Shown here: one piece after another, positions 55,192 to 64,000 of the stretch | Layout: every line of letters starts with the position of its first letter | How positions within the stretch are numbered: the stretch's first letter is position 1 | Assembly: GCF_009765275.1 (NCBI RefSeq) | Contig: NZ_VOPH01000001.1 | Span: 992,001-1,056,000 of the forward strand | Source: Chachezhania sediminis | GTDB lineage: Bacteria; Pseudomonadota; Alphaproteobacteria; Rhodobacterales; Rhodobacteraceae | Direction: 5' to 3' | Length of the DNA stretch: 64,000 nt | Notes under the pieces: model-generated | The model's database searches: none | Seen by the model: only the letters and a program-made list of their open reading frames with translations | Told to the model about the DNA's origin: nothing | Program-made: the position numbers and the translations under genes

Positions 55192-55233
55192 TCCTGCCGC
55201 CGCGGCGCACCTTCCTGTGTCCCGCGGCCCTGC

Positions 55234-55290
55234 CCCCCGGTCCCGGGGGCCTCACGTCTCTGTCCGGGGCGGCCTTGCGCCGCCCCTTCC
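55234..55290 (+). terminator. GC-rich double hairpin after potD
   Basis: CCCCCGG/CCGGGGG (55234-55249) and GGGGCGGC/GCCGCCCC (55266-55286) followed by TTCC. No long U-tract, so termination is probable rather than certain. Confidence 0.55.
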
Positions 55291-55349
55291 CCACACGACC
55301 TGACTGACTGCGCAGGCCCGGATCTGCCGCGCCGTCCGGAGACGCCCCC

Positions 55350-55927
55350 TTGACCCGGACCTGGAAGAACTCCCAACAGCCGCTGCCGGTCATGCAGGGA
55401 TCCCCCTTCCCCCCGGAATGGCGCGTGCCCGCGCAGCGCCGGGACACCCCGCCCTGGAACTGCCGGGCCTTCCGCACCATGCACAGCGTGACCTCCACCG
55501 CCGACATGCCCCGGGGCGAAACGCTTTGGAAGATGCCAACCGACCTCTCCGATTTCGCACGCCTCCCCGTGACGACCCGGTCCGGTGCGGTAAAGAGCCG
55601 GGGCCGGATCCCGGACGACACTTATACCGACGGCACTCCGATCCGGCTCGATGGCCGGATCGTCCCCGAAGGCTACTCGAACGGGATGGGCCCCGCGTCC
55701 CGACACGTCGTCTTCCCGGTCCCGCAAGGCGTGATCCCGGCCGTGGCCCGCACGCTGGCAGGCGACGGACCGCTGGACGGGACGGCGCGCGTGACGGCCT
55801 GCCTGCCAGGATCGGCCGCGGTATTGTCGCAGTCAGGAACACCGGTTGGCCCATGGCCCCGCGCGTGCCCGACTACCAGGCCGACCGCCGCAAGGGAGCG
55901 GCGGCCATCGTGCGGTCCCGCTCCTGA
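55350..55927 (+). pseudogene. Decayed serine hydrolase (beta-lactamase family)
   Basis: The plus-strand frame from 55350 keeps the layout of class C-like serine hydrolases: QGSPFPPEWRV, TPPWNCRAFRTMHSV, DGRIVPEGYSNGMGP and RVTACLPG. Where intact relatives have the catalytic SxxK within a MSVSKSV-like stretch, this copy reads FPVPQGV, so both catalytic residues are gone. Beyond about 55850 similarity stops and the downstream half of the domain is missing before the amidase start. It has no convincing ribosome binding site. A remnant is the best explanation. The alignment is from memory of the family and should be tested. Confidence 0.5.
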
Positions 55928-56052
55928 TCCGGCCCCCGGTGCGTGCCAGGCACGCAACCTGCGGCGGCGGGACGGACCGCCCGGCAAGGTCTGCGGTTCC
56001 CGCCCCCCATCATCCACGCCAAAGGCATGTTTCCAAACCAGGAGTACATTTC

Positions 56053-57480
56053 ATGAGTGAAGACCTTCTCTACCTCACCGCAACAGAGGCGCTGAAACGC
56101 TTCGCCGACCGGACCCTGTCGCCGGTCGAGCTGCTGGACGCCCAGATCGCCCGGGCCGAGACCACGGCCGACAGCATCAACGCCTTCACCTACACTCATT
56201 TCGACGAAGCCCGCGATGCCGCCCGCGCCTCCGAAGCCCGATGGGCGAAAGGCGCCCCGATGGGCTGCCTCGACGGCCTCACCGTCGCCGTGAAGGACGA
56301 AAGCTATATCGAGGGGCAGAAGACCTCCCATGGCTCGCTCCTCCACGAAAACGACCCGCCGGCCAGCTTCACCTCGCCCAACAACACGCGGATCCTGAAC
56401 GAAGGCGCCATTGTCCACGCCCGGACCGCCACGCCCGAATTCTCGGCCGCCGTGGTCTGCTGGTCCCGGCTCTGGGGCGTGACCCGCAATCCCTGGAACG
56501 CCGACTACACGCCCGGGGGCTCCTCCGGCGGCGCCAGCGCCGCGCTTGCCGCCGGCACCACGACGCTCGCCACCGGCTCCGACATCGGCGGCTCCATCCG
56601 CGTGCCCGCATCCTGCGCCGGCGTCCTGGGCTTCAAGCCGCCCTATGGGCGGAACCCGGACGACATCCCCTTCAACTACGACTTTTACTGCCATACCGGC
56701 CCGCTGGCCCGGTCGACCCAGGACCTGATCCTGCTCCAGAACGTGATGTGCGGCCCGCACCCCCACGACGCTGCCTCGCTCTACCCGAAACTGACGCTGC
56801 CCACCTCCTACCCCGACATCAAGGGCTGGAAGATCGCGCTTTCGATGGACCTGGGCAGCTATACCGTGCGCGAGGACGTGCGCCGGAACACGCTGGCCGC
56901 CGCCGAGATCCTCCGCAGCCTCGGCGCCGAGGTGGAAGAGGTCGACATCGGCTGGGGTCCCGAAGTCCCGCAGGCCTGCTTCAACTACCTGGGCCATCTC
57001 TTCGGCGGCGCCCTGTCCGAGGCACTGCCGGAACATGCCGACAAACTCACGTCCTACGTCCGCAAGGTGGCCGAGGATGCGACGATCTCCACCGGCGCCG
57101 ACTTCGTTGCAACGCTCCAGGTGGCCGGCGAAAGCTACATGAAGCTGGGCCCGCTCCTGGACCGCTACGACTGCCTGATCTGCCCCACCACGGCGATTCC
57201 GGCCGCCCCCGCCGCCTTCGACAGCGCTGCGGAAAAGCTGGTGATCGAAGGTGTCGAGATGGAAAGCGCGATGGGCTGGGTCCTGACGCCCCCCTTCAAC
57301 ATGCACAGCCGCTGCCCCGTGATCTCGGTCCCCACCGGCTTCGGCACGGAAGGCGTCCCCACCGGCATGCAGATCGTGGCCCCGACCTACCGGGACGCGA
57401 CCGCCTTCCAGCTCGCCACCGCCTACGAGGCGGCGACCGGCGGCTGGTACAACACCGCCGACAGCCGCCCCAGGCTCTGA
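56053..57480 (+). CDS. Amidase (amidase signature family)
   Basis: This 475-residue hydrolase has the Ser-cisSer-Lys triad motifs: TVAVKDE (Lys), TPGGSSGGASAALAAG (cis-Ser) and TGSDIGGSIRVPASCAG (nucleophilic Ser). It ends with GVPTGMQIVAPTY. The frame is open far upstream, but the ATG at 56053 with AGGAG is preferred because the family begins near LTATEALKRFADRTLSPVELL. The substrate is unknown. It is oriented with the pot operon but separated from it by the pseudogene. Confidence 0.93.
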   Translation: MSEDLLYLTATEALKRFADRTLSPVELLDAQIARAETTADSINAFTYTHFDEARDAARASEARWAKGAPMGCLDGLTVAVKDESYIEGQKTSHGSLLHENDPPASFTSPNNTRILNEGAIVHARTATPEFSAAVVCWSRLWGVTRNPWNADYTPGGSSGGASAALAAGTTTLATGSDIGGSIRVPASCAGVLGFKPPYGRNPDDIPFNYDFYCHTGPLARSTQDLILLQNVMCGPHPHDAASLYPKLTLPTSYPDIKGWKIALSMDLGSYTVREDVRRNTLAAAEILRSLGAEVEEVDIGWGPEVPQACFNYLGHLFGGALSEALPEHADKLTSYVRKVAEDATISTGADFVATLQVAGESYMKLGPLLDRYDCLICPTTAIPAAPAAFDSAAEKLVIEGVEMESAMGWVLTPPFNMHSRCPVISVPTGFGTEGVPTGMQIVAPTYRDATAFQLATAYEAATGGWYNTADSRPRL

Positions 57481-57817
57481 CGGCTGCCGGTCCGGGCGCG
57501 CGCCCCCGCTTCTTCGGTCTTCAAATACCTCGGGGGGCCCGCCTCCGGCGGGCGGGGGCAGAGCCCCCTCCCCGTCCCGGGCACGCGCGCGTCCGGTCAG
57601 CCGGGCCGCATCAGTTCTTCCCGATTTCCGGCATTCCCGATACCCACAACCCAGGGATGTTGTCTACTTGCGGACCAATCCGGCTCCCACCGCCGGCACG
57701 CCGGCAAATCCGGGCATTTCGTCTGTTCCGTTACAAAAAATTCAAAAAATCGACGCAAAGCTAAGACGGAGGCACGTGTAGCCACGGCGCGGACATCGGA
57801 TCTGCAAGGAGGCATTC
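57481..57817. other. Intergenic region upstream of pstS
   Basis: 337 bases. The left part holds a GC-rich palindromic element (57508-57568). The right part is AT-rich near 57725-57765 and probably contains the pst promoter. A clear Pho box pair was not found. Confidence 0.55.
57508..57568 (+). terminator. Palindromic element downstream of amidase
   Basis: TTCAAATACC is followed by GCCCGCC-TCC-GGCGGGC (57537-57553) and GGGGGC-AGA-GCCCCC (57554-57568). The layout resembles a repeated terminator-like element I associate with Rhodobacteraceae 3' regions, but only one copy is in this window. Confidence 0.5.
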
Positions 57818-58831
57818 ATGTTCCACTCCCACACGCTCAAAGCGGCGGTCGTTGCTGCTGTCGTCGCAACCCCGGTCGCGGCGGACGTCAGCCTGACCGG
57901 CTCGGGGGCCAGCTTCCCGTTCCCGCTCTACACCGCCTGGTTCAAGGACATGGCCGGCTCGACCGGCGTGAAGGTGAACTACCAGTCCAAGGGCTCGGGC
58001 GCCGGTATCTCGGACCTGATCAACGGTGTCGTCGACTTCGCCGCCTCGGACGCGGCCATGTCGGACGAGGAGATCGCGCAGGTCAAGGGCGGCGTGATCC
58101 TGGCGCCCATGACCGCGGGCGAGATCGTGATCGCCTACAACCTCGACGGCGCGGACGAACTGAAGCTGCCGCGCGACGTCTATGCCGACATCTTCCTGAC
58201 CAAGATCGACAAGTGGAACGACCCGCGCATCGCCGCGGCCAACCCGGGCGTCGACCTGCCGGACGAGGACATCACCGTCGTCGTGCGCTCCGACAGCTCG
58301 GGCACAACCTACAACTTCTCGGGCCACATGGCCGCGATCTCGCCCGAGTTCGCCGAGAAAGTGGGCCACGGCAAGCAGGTCGAATGGCCGACCGCGTCGA
58401 ACCTGGTCCAGGCGCCCAAGAACGACGGTGTCACCGCCACCATCAAGCAGACGCCGGGCGCCATCGGCTACATCGAATACGGCTATGCCAAGCTAACCAA
58501 GACTCCGGCGGCACTGCTGGAAAACAAGGCCGGCAATTTCGTGGCCCCGGGTGCCGAAGGCGGCGCCGCGGCCCTGGCCCAGGCCGATTTCGACAGCCAC
58601 ATGCGGTCGTTCAACTACGATCCGGAGGGCGAGCAGACCTACCCGATCACCACCTTCACCTGGCTGCTCTTCTATGCCTCGGGCCAGGACGCCGAAAAGG
58701 TCGCCGCCCTGAAGGAGATGGTGAACTATGGCCTGACCACCGGCCAGACGATGTCGGACGCGATGGGCTACGTGCCCCTGCCCGAGGTCGTGGTCCAGAA
58801 GGTCCGGGCCGAGATGGACAAGATCCAGTAA
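57818..58831 (+). CDS. pstS: Phosphate ABC transporter substrate-binding protein PstS
   Basis: This 337-residue periplasmic protein has a signal ending TPVAA (about residue 22) and the phosphate-binding motifs LTGSGASFPFPLY, YQSKGSGAGISDLINGVVDFAASDAAM and VVRSDSSGTTYNF. It is induced by phosphate limitation in most bacteria. AAGGAGG precedes the ATG. It is followed by pstC, pstA and pstB. No phoU or phoB lies in the window after pstB. Confidence 0.97.
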   Translation: MFHSHTLKAAVVAAVVATPVAADVSLTGSGASFPFPLYTAWFKDMAGSTGVKVNYQSKGSGAGISDLINGVVDFAASDAAMSDEEIAQVKGGVILAPMTAGEIVIAYNLDGADELKLPRDVYADIFLTKIDKWNDPRIAAANPGVDLPDEDITVVVRSDSSGTTYNFSGHMAAISPEFAEKVGHGKQVEWPTASNLVQAPKNDGVTATIKQTPGAIGYIEYGYAKLTKTPAALLENKAGNFVAPGAEGGAAALAQADFDSHMRSFNYDPEGEQTYPITTFTWLLFYASGQDAEKVAALKEMVNYGLTTGQTMSDAMGYVPLPEVVVQKVRAEMDKIQ

Positions 58832-58969
58832 CACGGTGCGCCCGGCGCAGCCGATGCGCCGGGCCTCCCGCGATTTCCGGCCGGAGAGCGTGACGTCCAC
58901 GCCCCCCGGCCTTTGGGGCGAATGGGGGCCGGTTCCGACCGGCAGGAACAAGGGTCTGGGTCCGACACC

Positions 58970-59935
58970 ATGACAATGATCAATTTCGATACGGGGGACG
59001 GCACCGTCACCCATGGCATCCGGGCGTCCGAGCGGATTTCCGACCGGCTCTTCCGCGCGGCCTGCTATACCGCCGCCGCAGGGGTGATCCTGCTTCTGGT
59101 CTACATCGCCTTCCAGATCGGCGTGAAGGCCCTGCCGGCGATGCAGGACTATGGGTTCAGCTTCTTCACGACCCAGACCTGGAACGCCCAGAAGCAGGAG
59201 TTCGGCATCCTGGCCGAAATCTGGGGCACGCTTTATTCCTCGCTGCTGGCGCTGGTCATTGCCGGGGTCTTCGGCGTGTCGGTCGCGATCTTCCTGACGC
59301 AGGACTACCTGCCGCGCTGGCTGGCGCAGATCTTCCGCACCATCGTCGAACTGCTGGCGGCCATCCCGTCGGTGGTCCTTGGCCTCTGGGGCATCTACGT
59401 GCTGATCCCGGTGCTGCGCCCCATCGCCGACTTCTTGCACGACACGTTCGGCTTCCTCGGCATCTTTTCCACCGCACTGCCCGGACCCGGGCTGGCGCCC
59501 GCGGTGATCGTGCTGGCCATCATGGTCCTGCCCACAGTCGCCGCCATCAGCCAGGACGCGTTCCAGCTGATCCCCGGCAAGGTGAAGGAAGCGGCCTATG
59601 GCATGGGCACGACGCGGCGCGAGGCGATCTTCAAGGTCTTCCTGCCCACCGCCTCGTCCGGCATCTTCGCCTCCCTCGTGCTGGGTTTCGGCCGGGCCCT
59701 GGGCGAGACGATGGCGCTGGCCATGCTGATCGGCAACTCGAACCAGATCTCGTGGTCGCTTTTCGCGCCCGCCAACACGCTGGCGGCGCTTCTTGCCTCC
59801 TCCTGGCCCGAAGCCGGCCCGATCGAGCAGCAGGCGCTGCTATACGCCGCCGTGGCGCTGCTAGGCATCACCCTTCTGGTGAACGTCGCGGGTGTGCTGA
59901 TCATGGCCTTCTCCAACAAGCAGCAAGTGTCCTGA
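58970..59935 (+). CDS. pstC: Phosphate ABC transporter permease PstC
   Basis: This 321-residue permease has six helices with LAAIPSVVLGLWGIYVL, AAYGMGTTRREAIFKVFLPTASSGI (EAA loop) and GFGRALGETMALAMLIGN. The start may be ATG 58970 or 58976, since the ribosome binding site is weak (AAGGGT). It follows pstS by 138 bases containing a GC-rich hairpin region. Confidence 0.95.
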   Translation: MTMINFDTGDGTVTHGIRASERISDRLFRAACYTAAAGVILLLVYIAFQIGVKALPAMQDYGFSFFTTQTWNAQKQEFGILAEIWGTLYSSLLALVIAGVFGVSVAIFLTQDYLPRWLAQIFRTIVELLAAIPSVVLGLWGIYVLIPVLRPIADFLHDTFGFLGIFSTALPGPGLAPAVIVLAIMVLPTVAAISQDAFQLIPGKVKEAAYGMGTTRREAIFKVFLPTASSGIFASLVLGFGRALGETMALAMLIGNSNQISWSLFAPANTLAALLASSWPEAGPIEQQALLYAAVALLGITLLVNVAGVLIMAFSNKQQVS

Positions 59936-59943
59936 GGTCGCCC

Positions 59944-60831
59944 ATGAGTGATGCTACCGCAATCCGGTCGGGTGTGCCCGACCTGACCCGCAAGCCCGGC
60001 GAACGCCGCGCGCTGACCGACAAGGCCTTCACCACCTTCCTGTGGGTGATGGCCGTGATCGCATCGGTCCCGCTGTTTTCCGTCCTCTACATGCTGATCG
60101 CCAAGGGCGGCGGAAAGATCTCGCTGTCGCTCTTCACCGAACTGCCGCCTGCGGGCTTTGCGCTCGACGGCTCTGGCGGCATCGGCAATGCCATCATCGG
60201 TACGCTGGTGATGGTGGGCATCGCCTCGCTGATCTCGATCCCCGTGGGGGTCCTGGGCGGGCTGGTGCTGGGCCTGATCGCGCCCGACAGCATCCTGGCC
60301 AAGACCACGCGCTTCATCGCCAAGATGCTGACCGGCTTCCCGTCGATCCTGGCCGGTGTCTTCGTCTATGCCGCCCTGGTCATCGTGATGAAGACCTATT
60401 CCGCCGTCGCCGGGGGCATCGGCCTATCGGTCCTGATGCTGCCCACGATCATCCTGACCGCCGAACAGGCCGTCCGGATGGTGCCGCAGCGGATGAAGGA
60501 CGCGGCCATCGGCATGGGCTGCACGCCCACGCAGACGATCTGGAAGGTGGTCCTGCCCACCGCCATCCCCGGCATCCTGACCGGCATCATGCTGGCTGTC
60601 GCCGGCGCCGCGGGCGAAAGCGCGCCGCTGCTCTTCACCGCGCTTTTCTCCTACTACTGGATGTCGAGCCTGTTCGAACCGACCGCCTCGCTCTCCATCC
60701 TGATCTTCAACTTCTCCAGCATGCCTTTCGAGGCCCAGATCGAGCTCGCGTGGACCGCGTCGCTGATCCTCGTGCTGATCGTTCTCATCTTCAACATTCT
60801 CAGCCGCATCGTCGGCCGGAAACGCGTCTGA
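59944..60831 (+). CDS. pstA: Phosphate ABC transporter permease PstA
   Basis: This 295-residue permease has [62 protein letters not shown] (EAA loop and adjoining helix; key motifs [14 protein letters not shown] and [10 protein letters not shown]). It begins 8 bases after pstC and forms a heterodimer with it. Confidence 0.95.
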   Translation: MSDATAIRSGVPDLTRKPGERRALTDKAFTTFLWVMAVIASVPLFSVLYMLIAKGGGKISLSLFTELPPAGFALDGSGGIGNAIIGTLVMVGIASLISIPVGVLGGLVLGLIAPDSILAKTTRFIAKMLTGFPSILAGVFVYAALVIVMKTYSAVAGGIGLSVLMLPTIILTAEQAVRMVPQRMKDAAIGMGCTPTQTIWKVVLPTAIPGILTGIMLAVAGAAGESAPLLFTALFSYYWMSSLFEPTASLSILIFNFSSMPFEAQIELAWTASLILVLIVLIFNILSRIVGRKRV

Positions 60832-60851
60832 CGCGACAGGAGGCCAGTCCC

Positions 60852-61694
60852 ATGACCATGACAATCGATCCGCAGGCCACCGAACTGATGAAGAACGCCG
60901 GCATCACGCCGCGTTCCGAACTGGTCGCCGCCATCGAGGCGGATGTGAACAAGATCTATTACGGCGACTTCCTGGCGGTCCGCGACAGCCACATCGCCAT
61001 CGAGAAGGGCAAGATCACCGGCTTCATCGGCCCGTCGGGCTGTGGCAAGTCCACCGTCCTGCGGTCGCTGAACCGGATGAACGACCTGATCCCGATCTTC
61101 CGGCTGGAAGGCTCGGTCACATTCCTGGGGCAGGACATCTATGCCCCGAACATCGACCCCGTCCTGGTGCGCCGCAACATCGGCATGGTGTTCCAGCAGC
61201 CCAACCCGTTTTCGATGTCGATCTTCGAAAACGTGGCCTTCGGCCTGCGCCTGAACCGCTACAAGGGCAACGTGGCCGACAAGGTGGAACAGTCGCTCCG
61301 CCGCGCGGGCCTGTGGGAAGAGGTGAAGGACAAGCTGAAGCAGAACGGCCTGTCCCTGTCCGGCGGCCAGCAGCAGCGCCTGTGCATCGCCCGCGCCATC
61401 GCGACAGACCCCACGGTCCTTCTGATGGACGAACCCTGCTCGGCCCTCGACCCGATCGCGACCCGCGTCGTGGAAGAGCTGATGCTGGAGCTGAAGGAGG
61501 ACTACACCGTCGCCATCGTGACCCACAACATGCAGCAGGCGCAGCGGGTGGCGGACACGACAGCCTTTTTCTCGGTCGACATCTCCAAGGGCGGCCGCAC
61601 CGGCTTTCTGGTCGAGACCGGCCCGACGAAGGAATTGTTCTCGAACCCCAAGCAGGAGCTGACCCGGAACTACCTTGCCGGCGAGTTCAGCTGA
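60852..61694 (+). CDS. pstB: Phosphate ABC transporter ATPase PstB
   Basis: This 280-residue ATPase has Walker [20 protein letters not shown], the Q-loop [15 protein letters not shown], signature [15 protein letters not shown] and Walker [17 protein letters not shown]. The N-terminal 30 residues are an extension. ACAGGAGG precedes the ATG. A terminator follows. Confidence 0.97.
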   Translation: MTMTIDPQATELMKNAGITPRSELVAAIEADVNKIYYGDFLAVRDSHIAIEKGKITGFIGPSGCGKSTVLRSLNRMNDLIPIFRLEGSVTFLGQDIYAPNIDPVLVRRNIGMVFQQPNPFSMSIFENVAFGLRLNRYKGNVADKVEQSLRRAGLWEEVKDKLKQNGLSLSGGQQQRLCIARAIATDPTVLLMDEPCSALDPIATRVVEELMLELKEDYTVAIVTHNMQQAQRVADTTAFFSVDISKGGRTGFLVETGPTKELFSNPKQELTRNYLAGEFS

Positions 61695-61717
61695 TCCCAC
61701 CCGTCTTCGCGAATGAC

Positions 61718-61748
61718 GAAGGGGAGCCTCCCGGGCTCCCCTTCTTCG
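61718..61748 (+). terminator. Terminator of pstSCAB
   Basis: GAAGGGGAGCC and GGCTCCCCTTC form a perfect 11-bp stem followed by TTCGTT, 24 bases past the pstB stop. Confidence 0.82.
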
Positions 61749-61866
61749 TTGCGTGTCTCCGCCAGCAACACGGGCCCGGGGAATAATGGCCGCATCTGAG
61801 CCCATTGTGTTTCAATTTGCTTCGCCCCTACATTGCGCTGCAAGCAAACCACCTTGGAATTTCTCT

Positions 61867-62184
61867 ATGTCTCTTCGCCGCTTCTACCTCGTTATGTCCG
61901 TTTTTGGAGCCGTTGTTCCTTGGATATTTTTTGCCAGTTTTTTTGCAGAAAACGGGTACGATATCCCTCTTTTTGTAAGCGGCCTATTTTCTAACGGCGC
62001 TGCAGGCGGATTTTCGGCGGATGTCATGATTTCAATTGGGGTGTTTTGGGTTTGGTCGCGGATTGATGCTCAGCAGCACAGTGTCCGCAACTGGTGGCTC
62101 GTCCTTCCGGCAGGCGCTCTTGTCGGTCTGTCATTCGCGCTGCCCCTTTACCTCTATTTCCGACAAGACATCTATCAAGACTGA
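61867..62184 (+). CDS. DUF2834 family membrane protein
   Basis: This 105-residue protein has three predicted transmembrane helices. Conserved features are GAVVPWIFFASFFAENGYD, LFSNGAAGGFSADVMISIGVFWVW and GLSFALPLYLYFR, which match DUF2834. The coding sequence is visibly lower in GC than the pst genes, marking the start of an accessory segment. The function is unknown. The ATG at 61867 opens the conserved part, and the longer upstream frame is not supported. Confidence 0.82.
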   Translation: MSLRRFYLVMSVFGAVVPWIFFASFFAENGYDIPLFVSGLFSNGAAGGFSADVMISIGVFWVWSRIDAQQHSVRNWWLVLPAGALVGLSFALPLYLYFRQDIYQD

Positions 62185-62287
62185 AGGGCTGATAGTCTGC
62201 GTAGCTGACCATGAGGACCGAGATCACTCCGGGTCAGACGTCGGGCTACCTCGGCTTTGATCCGGTAATGGCTGAAAGCCTGCGCCA

Positions 62288-63120
62288 CCCTAGGGTCAGG
62301 ATTCATAACCAATAGGTGACGAGAGCCGCGGGCGCGATGGCGGAGAGGAACACCTTGGGGCAGCGGTCATAACGCGTCACGATACGCCTCCAATCCTTGA
62401 ACCTGCCAAACATGATCTCGATCACTGCCCGGCAGGGCATTGCGCAACAATGTCCCGAGAGGGGTATTTGAACGGTGTCTTGCGTTTCTTTCTGCTTGGG
62501 ATACAGCCGCGTATCCCCTTATCCTGCAACGCTTCTCCGAACCAGTCAGCATCATGGCCGCGATCCACGAGAAGCCATTTGACGTTTGGCAGGCCGCTCA
62601 GCAGGGCCCGTGCGCCGATGTAATCGGCTCACCTGTCCGGCGGTAACGAACAAGTCGATCGGTCGTCCCTGACTGTCGAAGATGGCGTGCAGCCTGGTGT
62701 TCATACCGCCTTTGGTTCGACCGATCAGACGACCACGCTCCCTTTTTTGGCGGCCATGCCGGTCGCCGTTCGATGGGCCTTGAGGTATGTCGCGTCGATC
62801 ATCACGGTCTTCTCTTCGCCGTCTTCCGTCGCCAGTCCGGCCATCATCCGCGCGAAGATGCCCCGTTCGTGGCTTCTCTCGGACCAGTGGCGTTCAGCCA
62901 CTCACCTCCAACGCTCCCATCGGCCGTAAAGCGTTTTGCGAGGACCATAAGCAGCAGGAGCGTCGCGCCAGCGCAAACCATTGCGGTTGCTGAAGACAAT
63001 CAGTCTCAGCACCCGCTTGTTGTCAACCCCGGGCTTCCCATGTGGCTTGGAAAAACGGCGCCATTCGCCGTGTCGCCTATCGCCGCGGCGCAGCTTCCGC
63101 AAACCGGTCATCCGTGACAT
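62288..63120 (-). mobile_element. IS5-family insertion sequence remnant
   Basis: The left end carries CCCTAGGGTCAGGATTCAT-like terminal sequence (62288-62306) with a CTAG target-type motif. The matching inverted end was not found near 63.1-63.2 kb, so the element is truncated. It contains only the degraded transposase. Confidence 0.75.
62303..63120 (-). pseudogene. IS5-family transposase, multiply frameshifted
   Basis: The fragments, read on the minus strand from 63120, join into one DDE transposase only across several frame changes. They are KPHGKPGVDNKRVLRLIVFSNRNGLRWRDAP (N-terminal part; key motif NRNGLRWRDAP), then DGEEKTVMIDATYLKAHR (first Asp), then GRLIGRTKGGMNTRLHA, then LLVDRGHDADWFGEALQDKGIR (second Asp), then IEIMFGRFKDWRR (Glu) and YWL with a TGA stop at 62303. 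At least four frame disruptions are apparent, so it is inactive. Confidence 0.88.
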
Positions 63121-63221
63121 CGTGCAGCATGGCCGGGCAGGCGAAGTCCGCTGTGCAGAAAAGCAGGCATAGGCTTGCCTAGGTAGACATGTCTTGCCGA
63201 GCAGCGTTTATTGGCTCCTGA

Positions 63222-63905
63222 ATGGAGCCATACAGGACTAAGGACGTGAGTGTAGAGCAAGCAAAACTGCCGAAAACTAACGTTCGCAAGCGGTCGGACG
63301 AGATCAAGCCTTTCACTTGCAAGAACCTGATTGCCGTAATCGAAGACCCCACAGAGATAAGAAATATTGGAACGGTCATCCGTAATGCAAACGCTCTCGG
63401 TGCGGAAAAGGTATATGTCGTAGACCCGCGCAGAAAACTACCGGACGACTGGACCGAGATGCGAGAACAGAAAGCGCTCTCCTCGACCTCAGTTTCAGGG
63501 GTCAAATGGACCTTTGTGAAGCGCTTCGACAGCACGGAAGAATGCTTGGCTCACCTCGAGCGCAACAGGTTCGTGTCTATTGTCACGTCGCCACACGTTA
63601 AGGGAAAGACAAATCTTCTGCTTCACGAAGCCGACTATACAATGCACCACAAACTCGCGGTTTGGTTTGGTAATGAAAGCAGGGGTATTAGCGAACTCGC
63701 AGTCAGCAGGAGCGACATGTGCATCTCTGTTCCGATGTTCGGAATGATTGAAAGCCTGAACCTCGCTACGTGCTCTGGTATTGTTCTCTATGAGGTGACG
63801 CGCCAGCGTCGAGCTTATCAAAGCCAGTTCAGGAGACGTAATAAGAAAGGCCGAAGGAAAAACCCTCTGCCTCTTTTCATTGATCGTCACACTGGCGAGC
63901 AGTAA
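63222..63905 (+). CDS. SpoU/TrmH family RNA 2'-O-methyltransferase
   Basis: This 227-residue SPOUT enzyme has the three family motifs: EIRNIGTVIRNANALGA (motif 1), AVWFGNESRGISELA (motif 2) and SVPMFGMIESLNLATCSGIVLYEV (motif 3, knot). The C-terminus is basic (RRRNKKGRRKN), suitable for RNA binding. It methylates a ribose in tRNA or rRNA using S-adenosylmethionine, and the target is not predictable. The gene is much lower in GC than the chromosome core. The start is ATG 63222, and the GTG at 63246 after AAGGA is an alternative. Confidence 0.88.
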   Translation: MEPYRTKDVSVEQAKLPKTNVRKRSDEIKPFTCKNLIAVIEDPTEIRNIGTVIRNANALGAEKVYVVDPRRKLPDDWTEMREQKALSSTSVSGVKWTFVKRFDSTEECLAHLERNRFVSIVTSPHVKGKTNLLLHEADYTMHHKLAVWFGNESRGISELAVSRSDMCISVPMFGMIESLNLATCSGIVLYEVTRQRRAYQSQFRRRNKKGRRKNPLPLFIDRHTGEQ

Positions 63906-63965
63906 TCCTCGTCATTCGCGATGGACTCGAAGCCGACCTTCGCTGCGGGATCGGTGCTATGATGG

Positions 63966-63988
63966 GTCGTCGGTCTAAAGCCGACGAC
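63966..63988. repeat. Hairpin at right window edge
   Basis: GTCGTCGG and CCGACGAC form a perfect 8-bp stem with a 7-base loop, about 60 bases past the methyltransferase stop. No U-tract is seen before the window ends. Confidence 0.4.
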
Positions 63989-64000
63989 GCGGCGGGCGTG

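Noticed and set aside
55846-56052. N-terminal extension of the amidase
   Set aside because: The extra 69 residues are Arg/Pro-rich with no similarity to amidases, and a ribosome binding site precedes the ATG at 56053.
57700-57800. Pho box upstream of pstS
   Set aside because: No pair of CTGTCAT-like repeats with correct spacing could be recognised. Regulation by PhoB remains likely from family knowledge only.

Overview
The window is GC-rich alphaproteobacterial chromosome, most likely from the Rhodobacteraceae (Roseobacter/Paracoccus side). This rests on gene content and order: a ccmABCDG cytochrome c maturation block beside secF-secD-yajC, a fused trpE-trpG, a nasT-nasS/nrt/nir/nasA nitrate assimilation cluster, TRAP and polyamine ABC transporters, and strong codon-position GC bias that throws up long antisense ORFs. 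The taxonomic call is inference. No tRNA, rRNA or CRISPR array was seen.

Layout. 1-4.6 kb: a partial DUF1223 protein, aconitase acnA and an SDR. 4.9-11.1 kb, minus strand: ccmG, ccmD, ccmC, ccmB, ccmA, then an Mth938-like protein with secF, secD and yajC. 11.35-12.75 kb: an AT-richer gene for an unrecognised protein with a C-terminal HEPN-type RX4H motif, wedged between yajC and serS. 12.9-23.2 kb: serS, a HhH/Ala-Lys-rich protein, a fatty acid desaturase, acpP, fabG, fabD, a cytochrome b561-YceI fusion, a YceI protein, and rpsF-rpsR-rplI. 23.5-29.2 kb: a DUF1330 protein, a lytic transglycosylase lipoprotein, a TRAP transporter (dctPQM) and an aldo/keto reductase. 29.3-31.5 kb: trpEG.

31.9-45.6 kb is the most coherent system. 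nasT and nasS (ANTAR antiterminator and nitrate sensor) are followed by a leader RNA with two hexaloop hairpins and an intrinsic terminator. Then come nrtA, nrtB, a tandem-ATPase nrtCD fusion, a double-GAF protein, nirB, nirD, nasA and a TrpD2-like gene, largely with overlapping stop and start codons. Nitrate is imported by Nrt, reduced to nitrite by NasA and to ammonium by NirBD. NasS/NasT would gate readthrough of the leader terminator.

45.7-57.5 kb: an SDR and acyl-CoA dehydrogenase with a divergent TetR regulator, another SDR, an amidohydrolase, a spermidine/putrescine ABC operon (potABCD-like), a decayed serine hydrolase pseudogene and an amidase. 57.8-61.7 kb: pstS-pstC-pstA-pstB. 61.75-64 kb is compositionally different accessory DNA: a DUF2834 membrane protein, a multiply frameshifted IS5-family transposase and an SpoU/TrmH methyltransferase.

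The observations most worth following up are the HEPN-like singleton at 11.35-12.75 kb, the ANTAR-type leader at 33.8-33.9 kb, the double-GAF gene inside the nitrate operon, a short IS-end-bounded element at 7.7-7.8 kb, the hairpin cluster at 29.2-29.35 kb, and the GDR-repeat tail of ribosomal protein S6.
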